Counted from the first letter of the stretch, positions 33,617-42,952 are shown. The stretch is DNA of 64,000 nucleotides from Geomonas oryzae (GCF_004117875.1 NZ_RAHW01000003.1:124001-188000), one strand, 5' to 3'. Program-made: numbers and translations. Notes: generated from the letters alone by a model not told the origin.

Positions 33617-35601
33617 ATTTCCCCAGGCTCCGCTTCCCCATCAAGACCAAGCTCACCGTCGCCACGCTGATCCCGCTGGCGATCGCCATCCTCATCTGCT
33701 GGATGGCCGGCGTCTTCATCCTGAGCGCCAAGGTGGCGGCCCAGGCGCAGGAGAAGGTCCGCTACGACCTCTCCGTCGCACGCGAGGCCTACCTGAACGA
33801 GCTGACACGCCTCTACGACGCGGTGAAGCTCTCCGCCTCCTTCGGCCGCACCGGTGAGACGATCGCCGCGGGCGACCTGCGCGCCCTCGAGGCGACCCTT
33901 GCGCCGGTCCGCAGGAGCGAGCACCTCGACATCCTCGCCGCCGTGGACGCCTCGGGCAAGGTCATCTTCCGCGCCAACAACCCGCGCCAGTTCGGCGACG
34001 ACAAGCTGCGCAACCAGTTCGTGGCGCGCGCCCTCAAGGGGGAGCTCGTAAGCGGCACCACCATCATCCCGACCTCCGAGCTCGTGCTCGAGGGGGAGGC
34101 GCTCGTGCGGCAGGCGCACGTCCAGGTGACCGGGACGAAGGCCGACCCCGCCCCTCCGGCCCCCCTGAACGGCGCCATGTTCCTCTTCACCGCCGCCCCG
34201 GTGCGAGACCAGGCAGGCAACGTCCTCGGCGCGCTCTACGGCGGGGTGATGCTGAACAACAACCGAAAGCTCGTCGACAAGATCAAGGCGGTGGTTTACG
34301 AAGGGGCGAAATCAAACGGCAGGGACGTGGGGAACGCCACCATCTTCCAGGGTGGGGTGAGGATCGCCACCAACGTCCCCAACTCGGACGGCCGCCGCGC
34401 CACCGGGACCAAGCTCTCCGCCCCGGTTTACGAGCGCGTTCTCCTGAAGGGGGCCAAGTGGGTCGGGCGGGCCTTCGTCGTCAGCGACTGGTACCTGACC
34501 GCCTACGAACCGATCCTGTCGCTGCAGGGGGTCCCGATCGGCGCCCTCTACGTCGGCATGCTCGAGAGCCACTATTCCGCGGTGAAGACCGACATGGCGG
34601 TCCTTTTGAGCTTCGTCCTCCTTTTGAGCGGACTGACCGGCGTCTCCATGTCCGGTTTTCTTGGAAAGAAGCTCGCCCAGCCGATCAAGGAGCTCGAGCT
34701 CCTGACCCGGCGCGTGGCCGCCGGCGAGCGGGACGTGAAGAGCAGCATCGATTCCCGGGACGAGATCGGCGACCTGGCCGAGCGCTTCAACGACATGAGC
34801 CACTCCCTTGCCGAGCGCGAGAGCAACATCATCGAGCTGAACCGGAACCTCGAAGAGAAGGTCCAGCAAAGAACGGCGGAACTGGAGGAGAAGAACCGTC
34901 TCCTAGTGCAGACGCGTGAGGAGCTTCTACGCGTAGAGAAGCTGGCTGCGATCGGCGAGCTGGCCGCGGGGGTCGCCCACGAGATCAACAACCCGATGGC
35001 GATCATCCGCGGCAACACGGAACTTTTGCAGCTCACCATCGACGAGGGGGCTCCGAACCGCGAGGAGGTGGACACCATCTTCCAGCAGGTGAAGAGGGTC
35101 GAGCGTATCGTGTCGAACCTGTTGAAGTTCGCTAGGCGCGAGCAGATGGAGCATCACAGCGTGCGCTTGAACGAGCTCCTGCACGAGATCGTCGGGCAGA
35201 TCGGGCACCAGGTTTCCCTGGCGAAGATAGAAGTGATCGAGCTTTACGCGGAGGATATGGCCGTCGTGGAAGGCGATGGCGACCAGTTGCGGCAGGTTTT
35301 CACCAACCTGATTTTGAACGCGGTCCAGGCCATGCCGCAGGGAGGCGTGCTAGGCATCAGGAGTGCGCCGGTCGGAAGTGGGGATCATTACGAGGTGAAG
35401 ATATCCGACACCGGAGTCGGCATCGAGCTGGAGAATCTGAGGCAGGTATTCAACCCCTTTTACACCACCAAGTCGAACGGTACCGGTCTGGGGCTCTCCG
35501 TGAGTTACGGCATCATCAGGGAGCATGGCGGCTGCATCGACGTGGAGAGCATCCCCGGTCAGGGGAGCAGTTTCACCGTGCTGCTGCCCCGCGAGCGCTA
35601 A
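33613..35601 (+). CDS. Cache/HAMP sensor histidine kinase
   Basis: A 662-residue kinase with the same layout as the one at 336-2339: N-terminal transmembrane helix, periplasmic Cache-like domain, second helix (VLLSFVLLLSGLTGVSMSGFLG), HAMP, HisKA with His456 (GVAHEINNPMAIIRGN) and HATPase_c (NLILNAVQAM, DTGVGIE, GTGLGLS). Its ATG overlaps the stop codon of the regulator. It would sense a periplasmic signal, perhaps formate or another small carboxylate, and phosphorylate the sigma-54 regulator; the ligand is not shown by the sequence. Confidence 0.95.
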   Translation: MNFPRLRFPIKTKLTVATLIPLAIAILICWMAGVFILSAKVAAQAQEKVRYDLSVAREAYLNELTRLYDAVKLSASFGRTGETIAAGDLRALEATLAPVRRSEHLDILAAVDASGKVIFRANNPRQFGDDKLRNQFVARALKGELVSGTTIIPTSELVLEGEALVRQAHVQVTGTKADPAPPAPLNGAMFLFTAAPVRDQAGNVLGALYGGVMLNNNRKLVDKIKAVVYEGAKSNGRDVGNATIFQGGVRIATNVPNSDGRRATGTKLSAPVYERVLLKGAKWVGRAFVVSDWYLTAYEPILSLQGVPIGALYVGMLESHYSAVKTDMAVLLSFVLLLSGLTGVSMSGFLGKKLAQPIKELELLTRRVAAGERDVKSSIDSRDEIGDLAERFNDMSHSLAERESNIIELNRNLEEKVQQRTAELEEKNRLLVQTREELLRVEKLAAIGELAAGVAHEINNPMAIIRGNTELLQLTIDEGAPNREEVDTIFQQVKRVERIVSNLLKFARREQMEHHSVRLNELLHEIVGQIGHQVSLAKIEVIELYAEDMAVVEGDGDQLRQVFTNLILNAVQAMPQGGVLGIRSAPVGSGDHYEVKISDTGVGIELENLRQVFNPFYTTKSNGTGLGLSVSYGIIREHGGCIDVESIPGQGSSFTVLLPRER

Positions 35602-35630
35602 CCGCAAGCCCCCCGCGGGTTAAAGCAAAG

Positions 35631-35671
35631 AAGGGCCGTCGGCGCAAAATGCGCCCCGGCCCTTTTTTTTT
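35631..35671 (+). terminator. Rho-independent terminator after the histidine kinase
   Basis: A long stem (outer arm 35631-35637 with 35658-35664, inner arm 35641-35646 with 35650-35655) is followed by a nine-base T tract. It ends the regulator-kinase operon. Confidence 0.9.
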
Positions 35672-35748
35672 CAATCAGTATCAAGTCCACCGGGTCCATG
35701 TGGTCCACAAGAAGCAAGCACGCCAGTCCTCAGCAGCCGCCCCGGTCC

Positions 35749-36183
35749 TTAGCAGCCGGTAGTTACCCGGTCCCCCGGTCTGACCACGCCACCCTTCAGC
35801 ACCCTGGCGAAGATCCCCTCCTTGGGCATGACGCAGTCGCCGGCCTGGTAGTAGATGGCGCAGCGGGTGTGACATTCCTTGCCGATCTGGGTCACCTCGA
35901 GGAGCGTCTCCCCGAGCTCGATCTTCGCGCCGATCGGGAGGCTGACAAGGTCCACCCCTTCGGTGGTGATGTTCTCGGCGAAATCCCCCTCTTTCACGTC
36001 CAGCCCGAGCGCCTGCATCTTGGCGATGCTCTCCTGGGCCAGAAGGCTGATCTGGCGGTGCCAGTCGCCGGCGTGACCGTCCCCCACGATGCCGTGCTCC
36101 TCGCGCAGCGTCACCTCGGGTACCGGTGTCTTTCTCTCCCCTTTGTTGGTGCTGATGTTAACCGCGACGACCTTTCCGATCAT
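35749..36183 (-). CDS. MOSC domain protein
   Basis: A 144-residue MOSC domain (Mo-cofactor sulfurase C-terminal): EEHGIVGDGHAG..HRQISLLAQESI, GDFAENITTEGVDL..PIGAKIELGETLLEVTQIGKECH and the conserved Cys in CHTRCAIY. Stand-alone MOSC proteins are thought to bind or transfer sulfur or molybdenum cofactor. The stop codon is close to the right end of a short non-coding stretch after the kinase terminator. It follows moaA by 15 bases in the same leftward operon. Confidence 0.92.
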   Translation of the reverse strand: MIGKVVAVNISTNKGERKTPVPEVTLREEHGIVGDGHAGDWHRQISLLAQESIAKMQALGLDVKEGDFAENITTEGVDLVSLPIGAKIELGETLLEVTQIGKECHTRCAIYYQAGDCVMPKEGIFARVLKGGVVRPGDRVTTGC

Positions 36184-36198
36184 GTTATCTCCTTGTGG

Positions 36199-37179
36199 CT
36201 AGCCCCCGACACGGGACATGGCAAATGGTTTCGTTTCGACACCCTCGTCGGTCACCTCGTGGCGCCCAGGCTTCGCCGCGACGATGCGCTGGATCTCCTG
36301 TCGCAAGAGCTCGGGATCACCCGTGGCAAGTACCGGCTTCAAGTCCACGCCGGTGCCGGAGAAAAGGCATCCCTTGGCAACCCCGGCGGCCGTGACGCGC
36401 AGCCGGTTGCACCCCTCGCAGAAATGTCCGGTCATGGCGGTGATGATCCCCAGGGAACCGGGCGCCCCCTTGATCCGGAAGTTCCTCGCGGGGCCGGAGC
36501 GTTCGGTGCTCCCCCCCTCCTCGATGGTGTACCTCTGCGCGATCCGCTCCCGGATCTCCGCGCCTGGTACGGTAAGGTCGCGCCAATCGGCGTCACCGCA
36601 GGTGGGCATGTATTCGATGAAACGGACCGCGTAGGGGCGCTTCAGGGTCAGCTCGGCGAAGTCCAGGATCTCGTCGTCGTTCACCCCGCGCATCACCACC
36701 ACGTTGATCTTGTGCGGCGGGAAGCCGACCCGCTCCGCCTCCTCGATCCCGTCCAGCACGCGCTGCAGGTCGCCGCCGCGGGTGATCGCCGCGAAGGTCT
36801 CGGGTTTTAGCGAGTCGAGGCTGATGTTCAGGCGCTGCACCCCGGCGTCCTTCAGCCCCTGCGCCATCTCCTTCAAAAGGAGGCCGTTCGTCGTAAGCAC
36901 GAGTTCCTTGAGCCCGGGAAGTGCAGCGAGGCTCGCGAGGAAGTCGAGGATCCCCTTCCGTACCAGCGGCTCGCCGCCGGTCACCCGGATCTTCTCGATC
37001 CCGGCGGCGACGGCTTCGGCCGACACGCGTAGCAGATCCTCGTAGGAGAGCACATCGCAGTGGCCTAGCTTCTCCACCCCCTCTTCGGGCATGCAGTAGC
37101 TGCAGCGCAGGTTGCAGCGGTCCGTCACAGAAAGACGCAGATAGTTGATGCGCCTGCCGTAGGTATCGATGAGCGACAT
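36199..37179 (-). CDS. moaA: GTP 3',8-cyclase MoaA
   Basis: A 326-residue radical SAM enzyme that starts molybdopterin synthesis from GTP. The N-terminal cluster motif is CNLRCSYC (Cys22, Cys26, Cys29); TGGEPLVRKG and a C-terminal second cluster (FCEGCNRLRVTAAGVAKGCLF) follow. The protein ends in a Gly-Gly pair, needed for activity in MoaA. ATG 37179 is chosen for AAGGGA upstream and the canonical MSLIDTYGRRINYLRLSVTDRC start. It is divergent from moeA. Confidence 0.95.
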   Translation of the reverse strand: MSLIDTYGRRINYLRLSVTDRCNLRCSYCMPEEGVEKLGHCDVLSYEDLLRVSAEAVAAGIEKIRVTGGEPLVRKGILDFLASLAALPGLKELVLTTNGLLLKEMAQGLKDAGVQRLNISLDSLKPETFAAITRGGDLQRVLDGIEEAERVGFPPHKINVVVMRGVNDDEILDFAELTLKRPYAVRFIEYMPTCGDADWRDLTVPGAEIRERIAQRYTIEEGGSTERSGPARNFRIKGAPGSLGIITAMTGHFCEGCNRLRVTAAGVAKGCLFSGTGVDLKPVLATGDPELLRQEIQRIVAAKPGRHEVTDEGVETKPFAMSRVGG

Positions 37180-37524
37180 ATTTTCCCTTGATGCTTTAAC
37201 TGTTTGCGCGACGTCCCGGACACGGCTGCCATGGTCCGTTACCGGGACCGCGCCGTGCAAATGCGGGGACACGTTCAAAACCATACTCTGTTTGTCGAAT
37301 GGAAATCAACCCATTTAATGAGGGATCCCCCCCACCCGCAAGCGGGCCTTGAAAAAGTATACGGCCATGCCTGCGCCTTGAGCGTGGTGCGGAAAAGCGC
37401 ACGTGGATGGGCACTTACCGCCCTGCGCCGTGCAGCCCGCGGCACCACGCTGACGGACGCTTAAGGCAAAATAATTGTTTATTTTCTCGGGAATATGCTA
37501 TGGAAACCAGAATAAGCAGATCTG

Positions 37525-37635
37525 TCTCCGAGCCGCGGCCGTCTAAAGGGAGCTTCCCCACGGTGCCGCGGCCGATGGGTGTTGCCGGAAACGGCGCCGC
37601 CTCCCTTATGGAAAGGAGAAAGCCGCCGCTTGCGC
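37525..37635 (+). promoter_or_regulatory. Probable molybdenum cofactor riboswitch (Moco RNA motif)
   Basis: This highly structured leader lies upstream of moeA. It contains the hairpin GCCGGAAACGGC and the segment CTCCCTTATGGAAAGGAG (a hairpin with a GGAAAGGAG 3' side), within flanking GC-rich stems. This pattern fits the Moco motif (Rfam RF01055) as I remember it. A terminator hairpin follows at once, so it probably controls transcription of moeA-moaC-mog by cofactor level. The rest of 37180-37524 contains nothing else that I can support. Confidence 0.65.
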
Positions 37636-37642
37636 GCAGGGG

Positions 37643-37680
37643 GGCCCTTTCCTTTTCACGGGAATCGGGCCTTTTTCTTT
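37643..37680 (+). terminator. Terminator/expression platform before moeA
   Basis: Stem GGCCC (37643-37647) with GGGCC (37667-37671), extended inside by TTCC (37649-37652) with GGAA (37661-37664), then TTTTTCTTT. It can form in competition with the riboswitch and would stop transcription 25 bases before the moeA start. Confidence 0.75.
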
Positions 37681-37705
37681 ATCAAACAGCAATGACGAGG
37701 TAACG

Positions 37706-38917
37706 ATGACAAACTACGAGCAGGCCAGACGGATGGTCGTCGAACATGTCGCCCCGGCCGGGGTGGAAAAGGTCCTTCTTCTCGAGGCGGCCGGGCGCGT
37801 CCTCGCCGAAGATTACGTCGCTCCGAGGGACATGCCGCGCTGGGACAACTCCGCCATGGACGGCTTCGCGGTACGCAGCGCGGACTGCGCGATCGGCACC
37901 GTGCTCAAGGTGACCGACTACATCCCCGCCGGCGTAAGCTCAGACGAGGCCATTGCACCCGGATGCGCCGCGAGGATCATGACCGGAGCCCCGATCCCCC
38001 CCGGTGCCGATGCCGTGGTTCCCATCGAGGAGACCGAGGCGACCGTCGAGACGGTCAAACTGCTGCAGCAGGTGAAAAAGCACGACCATATCCGCTTCAA
38101 GGGCGAGGACGTCCCTTGCGGCGACACCGTCATCACGAAAGGAACGCTGCTCGGGCCGCCCCAGGTGAGCCTTCTCGCGTCGTTCTCCGCGGTGCTCGTC
38201 CCGGTGTACCGCAAGGTGCGGGTCGCCATCCTTTCCACCGGCGACGAACTGGTCGACGTCGGCACCGAGCCGACCGCGAGCCAGATCGTGAACAGCAACA
38301 CCCTGGCGCTCGCCACCGCGATCAAGCTGTGCGGCGCCGAGCCCGTCATACTGGGAATCGCACGTGACGACCGGGAGAGCCATCGTGCGCTTCTTGCCGA
38401 GGGGCTGAAGGCGGACGTCCTGATCACCTCCGCCGGTGTCTCCGCCGGCGACCGGGACCTCGTGCGCGAGGTCCTTGCCGAGCTCGGCGTCGAGGAGAAG
38501 TTCTGGAAGCCCGGCATCAAGCCTGGTGGCCCGACCGCCTTCGGCATGAAGGAGAGCGTCCCGGTTTTCTCGCTTCCCGGCAACCCGGTCTCCACCATGA
38601 TCACCTTCGAGGAGTTCGCCCGCCCTGCCCTTTTGCGGATGATGGGTCACGAGAAGGTCTTCCGCCGCACCGTTGCCGGCGTGCTCAAGGAGGGTGCCCG
38701 CAAGAAGGCAGGAAAGCTCAACTTCCTGCGCGTGCACGTGACCCTGGAAAACGGCCGCTACGTCGCCGGCACCTCCGGGGACCAGAACACCGGCATACTG
38801 AAGACCATGTTGCGCTGCAACGCCCTCGCCCTTCTTCCCGCCGACCGGACCGAGTTCGCCGCCGGCGAGGAAGTGGACCTGCATCTGCTCGATCCCACCC
38901 TGGAACTGGAGGTATAG
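37706..38917 (+). CDS. moeA: Molybdopterin molybdenumtransferase MoeA
   Basis: A 403-residue protein with the MoeA signature motifs: PRWDNSAMDGFAV, RIMTGAPIPPGADAVVPIEET, AILSTGDELVDVG, SAGVSAGDRDLVREVLAEL and FSLPGNPVSTMITFEEF. It inserts molybdate into adenylated molybdopterin. It follows the riboswitch and terminator, and starts an operon with moaC and mog; moaC begins two bases after its stop codon. Confidence 0.95.
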   Translation: MTNYEQARRMVVEHVAPAGVEKVLLLEAAGRVLAEDYVAPRDMPRWDNSAMDGFAVRSADCAIGTVLKVTDYIPAGVSSDEAIAPGCAARIMTGAPIPPGADAVVPIEETEATVETVKLLQQVKKHDHIRFKGEDVPCGDTVITKGTLLGPPQVSLLASFSAVLVPVYRKVRVAILSTGDELVDVGTEPTASQIVNSNTLALATAIKLCGAEPVILGIARDDRESHRALLAEGLKADVLITSAGVSAGDRDLVREVLAELGVEEKFWKPGIKPGGPTAFGMKESVPVFSLPGNPVSTMITFEEFARPALLRMMGHEKVFRRTVAGVLKEGARKKAGKLNFLRVHVTLENGRYVAGTSGDQNTGILKTMLRCNALALLPADRTEFAAGEEVDLHLLDPTLELEV

Positions 38918-38918
38918 C

Positions 38919-39395
38919 ATGTCATTCAACCATTTCGACGCGAGCGGCAACGCCATCATGGTGGACGTGAGCCAGAAGACCCCGACCATGCGCACCGCGG
39001 TAGCGGGCGCCGTGTTGACCCTCAAGCCCGAGACGGTGCAGTCCATCGTCTCCGGCAGGATGGCCAAAGGTGACGTCCTCGGCGTCGCGCGGCTCTCGGG
39101 CATCGCCGGAGCCAAGAAGACCCCCGACCTGATCCCCCTTTCCCACCCTCTCGCCATCCATCACGTGGCCATAGAGTTCGAGGTGAACGAGGCCGAAGGC
39201 ACCATAGGCGTCATGGCGACCGTCCGGGCCTTCGAGCGGACCGGCGTGGAAATGGAAGCGATGACCGCTGCCACGATAGCCGCCCTCACCGTGTATGACA
39301 TGTGCAAGGGGAGCGACAAGGGGATCGTCATTTCCGACGTCAAGCTGCACTACAAGGAAGGCGGCAAGAGCGGCGTCTACAAGCGCGAGGCGTAG
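38919..39395 (+). CDS. moaC: Cyclic pyranopterin monophosphate synthase MoaC
   Basis: A 158-residue MoaC. MVDVSQKTPTMRTAVAGAVL, AKKTPDLIPLSHPLAIHHV and GVEMEAMTAATIAALTVYDMCKG are the family hallmarks, including catalytic residues. It acts after MoaA in forming cyclic pyranopterin monophosphate. Tightly packed between moeA and mog. Confidence 0.96.
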   Translation: MSFNHFDASGNAIMVDVSQKTPTMRTAVAGAVLTLKPETVQSIVSGRMAKGDVLGVARLSGIAGAKKTPDLIPLSHPLAIHHVAIEFEVNEAEGTIGVMATVRAFERTGVEMEAMTAATIAALTVYDMCKGSDKGIVISDVKLHYKEGGKSGVYKREA

Positions 39396-39427
39396 TCGGC
39401 CGGGCCAGAAAAAGGAGAATCAGCACC

Positions 39428-39925
39428 ATGAAAGCAGCCATCCTCACCCTCAGCGATCGCTGTTCCACCGGGGAGCGCGCCGACGGCAGCGGCCCGGCAC
39501 TGAAGAGCTGGCTCGAAGAGCGCGGCGTCAGCGTCACCTGCACCGAAGTGATCCCCGACGAGGCCCCACTCATCTCGGAGAAGCTCATCGAGTGGTCCGA
39601 TTCCGGCGCTTACGATCTCATCCTCACCACCGGCGGGACCGGCGTCTCCCCGCGAGACGTCACCCCGGAGGCGACCGAACGCGTGGTGGACCGCCTGCTT
39701 CCCGGCTTCGGCGAGGTCATGCGCATGGAAAGCCTCAAGAAGACCCCGCACGCCATCATCTCCCGGGCCGTCGCCGGCATCAGGAAAAACACCCTGATCA
39801 TAAACCTCCCCGGCAGCCCCAAGGGCGCCACCGAGAACATCGGCTTCGTCTGGACGGCGGTGCCGCACGCGATCGCCAAACTGCAGGGTGACCCGGAGGA
39901 ATGCGGCACGCCCATGCCCGGCTAG
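39428..39925 (+). CDS. mog: Molybdopterin adenylyltransferase-type protein Mog/MoaB
   Basis: A 165-residue MogA/MoaB-fold protein: AAILTLSDRCSTGERADGSG, YDLILTTGGTGVSPRDVTPEAT and INLPGSPKGATENI. It adenylates molybdopterin before metal insertion by MoeA. ATG 39428 follows AAAAGGAG at good spacing. Third and last gene of the moeA-moaC-mog operon. MoaB and Mog are hard to tell apart; Mog activity is the usual role for the single copy. Confidence 0.94.
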   Translation: MKAAILTLSDRCSTGERADGSGPALKSWLEERGVSVTCTEVIPDEAPLISEKLIEWSDSGAYDLILTTGGTGVSPRDVTPEATERVVDRLLPGFGEVMRMESLKKTPHAIISRAVAGIRKNTLIINLPGSPKGATENIGFVWTAVPHAIAKLQGDPEECGTPMPG

Positions 39926-39946
39926 CCCGGCAACCCGGCTTTTCTA

Positions 39947-39975
39947 TTGACCGATCCCTCCCGCTGGGTTATATA
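39947..39975 (+). promoter_or_regulatory. Sigma-70 promoter of pta
   Basis: TTGACC (39947-39952), 17-bp spacer and TATATA (39970-39975). A further TATAAT stands at 39990-39995 without a clear -35. The pta start is about 40 bases downstream. Confidence 0.7.
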
Positions 39976-40015
39976 TCCTAACACGGTTTTATAATACACT
40001 TACGGAGGGGAAAAC

Positions 40016-41017
40016 ATGCCGTTGGTAAAGCAGATTCACGAGAAGGCAAAATCCAACCTTAAGACGGTGGTCTTGCCGGAGAGCTATGACGAGAGGATGC
40101 TTTTCGCCGCCCAGCAGATCGTGGAACAGGGTTTGGCGAAGATCGTGCTACTTGGAAAGCCCGAGACAGTGCTGGCGGCGGCAGCCGCCAAGGGTGTGAA
40201 CCTCTCCGGTGTCGAGATCGTAGATCCCGCCACCTCTCCCAAACTCGACACCTACGTCGGGAAACTCGTGGAACTGAGGAAAGCAAAAGGGCTTACCCCG
40301 CAGCAGGCCCAGCAGATGCTGACCGCCGACGACAACCTGTACTTTGCCGGCATGATGGTGCGTGAAGGAGACGCCGACGGCGAGGTGGCCGGTGCAACCG
40401 GGACCACCGGCGACGTGCTCCGTGCCGCCTTCCAGACCGTCGGCCCCTCCCCCGGCATCAAGACCGTCTCCTCGTTCTTCCTGATGGCCACCCAGACACC
40501 GAACTTCGGCGAGAACGGCGTGATCCTCTTCGCCGACTGCGCGGTGAACCCGAACCCGGACGCCCAGGCCTTGGCCGAGATCGCCATCGCCACCGCAAGG
40601 AACTGCAAGTCGTTCCTCGACGTCCCGGCCCGCGTCGCCATGCTCTCCTTCTCCACCAAGGGAAGCGCCAGCCACGCCGATGCGGACAAGGTACTGAAGG
40701 CGCTGGAAATCGCCAAGGGGATGGATCCCGAACTCTCCGTCGACGGCGAACTGCAGGCGGATGCCGCCCTCATTCCGGCCGTCGGCGCGAAAAAAGCACC
40801 GGGGAGCGGTGTCGCCGGCAAGGCGAACGTGCTCGTGTTCCCCGACCTCGATGCCGGCAACATCGCGTACAAGCTCGTTGAGCGTCTAGCAGGCGCCAAG
40901 GCCATCGGGCCTGTGATCCAGGGGCTCGCGAAGCCGGTGAACGACCTCTCCCGCGGCTGCTCGGTGCAGGACATCATCGACGTTACCGCGATCACCGCGG
41001 TGCAGGCGCAGGGCTAG
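40016..41017 (+). CDS. pta: Phosphate acetyltransferase
   Basis: A 333-residue enzyme of the short Pta class (Methanosarcina-type, without the long N-terminal DRTGG part). [41 protein letters not shown] and [44 protein letters not shown] are standard. It interconverts acetyl-CoA and acetyl phosphate. The gene meets ackA end to end across a shared bidirectional terminator, forming an acetate activation/overflow pair. Confidence 0.95.
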   Translation: MPLVKQIHEKAKSNLKTVVLPESYDERMLFAAQQIVEQGLAKIVLLGKPETVLAAAAAKGVNLSGVEIVDPATSPKLDTYVGKLVELRKAKGLTPQQAQQMLTADDNLYFAGMMVREGDADGEVAGATGTTGDVLRAAFQTVGPSPGIKTVSSFFLMATQTPNFGENGVILFADCAVNPNPDAQALAEIAIATARNCKSFLDVPARVAMLSFSTKGSASHADADKVLKALEIAKGMDPELSVDGELQADAALIPAVGAKKAPGSGVAGKANVLVFPDLDAGNIAYKLVERLAGAKAIGPVIQGLAKPVNDLSRGCSVQDIIDVTAITAVQAQG

Positions 41018-41078
41018 CAGCGCCCAGAGCCGGACCAGTCGGCAGCTGCTAGCTGGCAGCAGCCGATTCAAAACACAA

Positions 41079-41114
41079 AAAGGCCGGCGGGAACTCATCC
41101 CGCCGGCCTTTTTA
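41079..41114. terminator. Bidirectional terminator between pta and ackA
   Basis: A GC-rich stem of about 14 bp (AAAGGCCGGCGGGA pairing with TCCCGCCGGCCTTT, 5-nt loop) is flanked by As on the left and Ts on the right, so it can stop transcripts from both pta and ackA. Confidence 0.9.
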
Positions 41115-41135
41115 TTTTCTTTGCCTGCCGCGCCG

Positions 41136-42401
41136 CTACTTCCTCACGAAGTCGGACTTGGAGAAGCTGTACTCGAAGCTCATGTGATCGGTGTAGGTGC
41201 CGTCCAGAATCGCCGCCACGTCCTCGGTGAAGACGAGTTCCTCGTCGGTCGGGATGACGTACACCTTCACCTTGGAGTCGTCGGTGGTGATCAGCGTCTC
41301 GCGCTTCCTGGTCATGGCGGAGGCGTTTCTCTCCGGATCGAGGATGATCCCCAGGTGATCCAGCCCGGACAGGGCGCGTGCCCTGATCGGCGCACCCATC
41401 TCCCCTACCCCGGCGGTGAACACTACGGCGTCGAGCCTTCCGACGACGGCCATGTAGGAGCCGATGTACTTCTTGAGGCGGTAGGCCTCGATGTCGAGGG
41501 CGAGCGAACAGAGACGGTCCCCTGCGTTCGCGTTTTCGATGACGTCACGACGGTCGGTGAAGCGACCGGTGATGCCGATGACGCCGCTTTTCTTGTTCAG
41601 GATGGAGTCGATCTCCTTGGCGGAGAGGTTCTCCTTCTGCATCATGAACGCCGGGATGGCCGGATCGATGTCACCGCAGCGGGTCCCCATCATGGCGCCT
41701 TCAAGCGGGGTGAGCCCCATGCTCGTGTCGACGGAGACGCCATTTTTTATGGCGCAGTGGGACACGCCGTTGCCGATGTGCATGGTGATCACGTTGCACT
41801 CGCTGGCAGGCTTGCCGAGGATCGCGGCAATACGCTTGGAGACGTAGAGGTGCGAGGTCCCGTGGAAGCCGTAGCGCCTCACGCCGTACTTCTCGTACCA
41901 CTCATAGGGGAGCGGATAGAGGTAAGCCTGCTCGGGCATGGTCTGATGAAACGCCGTATCGAAAATGGCAACCTGGGGAACGCCCGGGAGGACGGCCATG
42001 GCGCCTTCGATGCCGGCGATGTTGGGCGGGTTGTGCAGCGGCGCAAGATGCTGCACCTCGGTGACCGCCGCGAGCACCTCGTCGTCGATGAGGACCGACT
42101 TGGTGAACTTCTCGCCGCCATGCACCACGCGGTGGCCTACTGCGGCGATCTGCTTGATGTCTTTAAGCACACCGCACTCGGGGGAGGTGAGCGTCCTGAG
42201 GATCAGGTCAACTGCGGTCTTGTGGTCGGGACAATCCGAGTCCTCCCGGTAGGTTTCGCGCCCCGGGACCTCATGCAGGATGAAGGAGTCGCCGATCACC
42301 ACGCGCTCCACCATACCCTTGGCAACCACCATTTTTTTATCCCAGTCAAACAACTGGTATTTTACCGAAGAACTACCGCAGTTAAGTGCCAATATATCCA
42401 T
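41136..42401 (-). CDS. ackA: Acetate kinase
   Basis: A 421-residue acetate kinase of the ASKHA superfamily: N-terminal MDILALNCGSSSVKYQLF, RVVHGGEKFTKSVLID, FDTAFHQTMPEQAYLYPLP, RRYGFHGTSHLYVSKR, GNGVSHCAIKNGVSVDTSMGLTPLEG and VFTAGVGEMGAPIR are all typical. It converts acetyl phosphate and ADP to acetate and ATP, or the reverse when acetate is the substrate. A sigma-70 promoter is recognisable about 90 bases upstream. Convergent with pta. Confidence 0.96.
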   Translation of the reverse strand: MDILALNCGSSSVKYQLFDWDKKMVVAKGMVERVVIGDSFILHEVPGRETYREDSDCPDHKTAVDLILRTLTSPECGVLKDIKQIAAVGHRVVHGGEKFTKSVLIDDEVLAAVTEVQHLAPLHNPPNIAGIEGAMAVLPGVPQVAIFDTAFHQTMPEQAYLYPLPYEWYEKYGVRRYGFHGTSHLYVSKRIAAILGKPASECNVITMHIGNGVSHCAIKNGVSVDTSMGLTPLEGAMMGTRCGDIDPAIPAFMMQKENLSAKEIDSILNKKSGVIGITGRFTDRRDVIENANAGDRLCSLALDIEAYRLKKYIGSYMAVVGRLDAVVFTAGVGEMGAPIRARALSGLDHLGIILDPERNASAMTRKRETLITTDDSKVKVYVIPTDEELVFTEDVAAILDGTYTDHMSFEYSFSKSDFVRK

Positions 42402-42490
42402 CAGTTAGCATCCCCCGTACGTGTAATTTGCCCATGGGAACATGGTACAACCCTCAAGGGCAAAAAGTGCACAAATAAAACCTTTTTTTA

Positions 42491-42519
42491 TATATACAGT
42501 AGAGTCGTCCTCAGTTCAA
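42491..42519 (-). promoter_or_regulatory. Sigma-70 promoter of ackA
   Basis: On the minus strand: TTGAAC (42514-42519), 17-bp spacer, TATATA (42491-42496). Transcription would begin near 42484, giving an 80-base leader. Confidence 0.7.
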
Positions 42520-42630
42520 GATTTTTCTCCTGATTAGCAGTTTATTGTCTACAGCTTTATGGTGGACTTTTTGCGAGCGCTGTGCTAGTTTCCTCCTGAC
42601 TTTTTACCCTAGGTAGAGGAGGTGAACACT

Positions 42631-42801
42631 TTGGCACATACCATTAGCGACGAATGCATCAACTGCGGCGCCTGCGACGATTCCTGCCCGGTCAACGCCA
42701 TTAGCGAGGCTGGCAGCAAAAGGGCCATCGCTGCGGATACCTGCATCGACTGCGGCGCTTGCGTAGACACCTGCCCGGTGAGCGCAATCTCCCCGGCCTA
42801 A
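42631..42801 (+). CDS. Two-[4Fe-4S] ferredoxin
   Basis: A 56-residue ferredoxin with two CxxCxxCxxxCP motifs: CINCGACDDSCPVNA and CIDCGACVDTCPVSA. It carries low-potential electrons. The start is TTG 42631, seven bases after AGGAGGT; GTG 42622 is too close to the ribosome site. A weak sigma-54-like element (TGGTGG-N5-TTGC, 42560-42574) lies upstream. Not linked to a partner gene. Confidence 0.92.
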   Translation: MAHTISDECINCGACDDSCPVNAISEAGSKRAIAADTCIDCGACVDTCPVSAISPA

Positions 42802-42829
42802 GCCACAAAAAAGAAGCATGTAATGCCAT

Positions 42830-42866
42830 GGCCTGCAGCCGGCTCGTCCGCTGCAGGCCTTCTTTT
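42830..42866 (+). terminator. Terminator after the ferredoxin gene
   Basis: A perfect 10-bp stem (42830-42839 with 42850-42859) is followed by a T-rich stretch. It lies about 30 bases after the ferredoxin stop codon. Confidence 0.78.
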
Positions 42867-42892
42867 GTTCAGGTTTTAAACTGCTTTATAAG

Positions 42893-42927
42893 AAAAGGAG
42901 GGCGCCCGCGGGGCGCCCTCCTTTTTT
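42893..42927 (-). terminator. Terminator after gltX
   Basis: A 13-bp stem (42895-42907 with 42911-42923) is flanked by As and by six Ts, so it can act in both directions. It lies 25 bases beyond the gltX stop codon. Confidence 0.85.
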
Positions 42928-42952
42928 ACGGCCTATCCCTTACTTATCCCGA

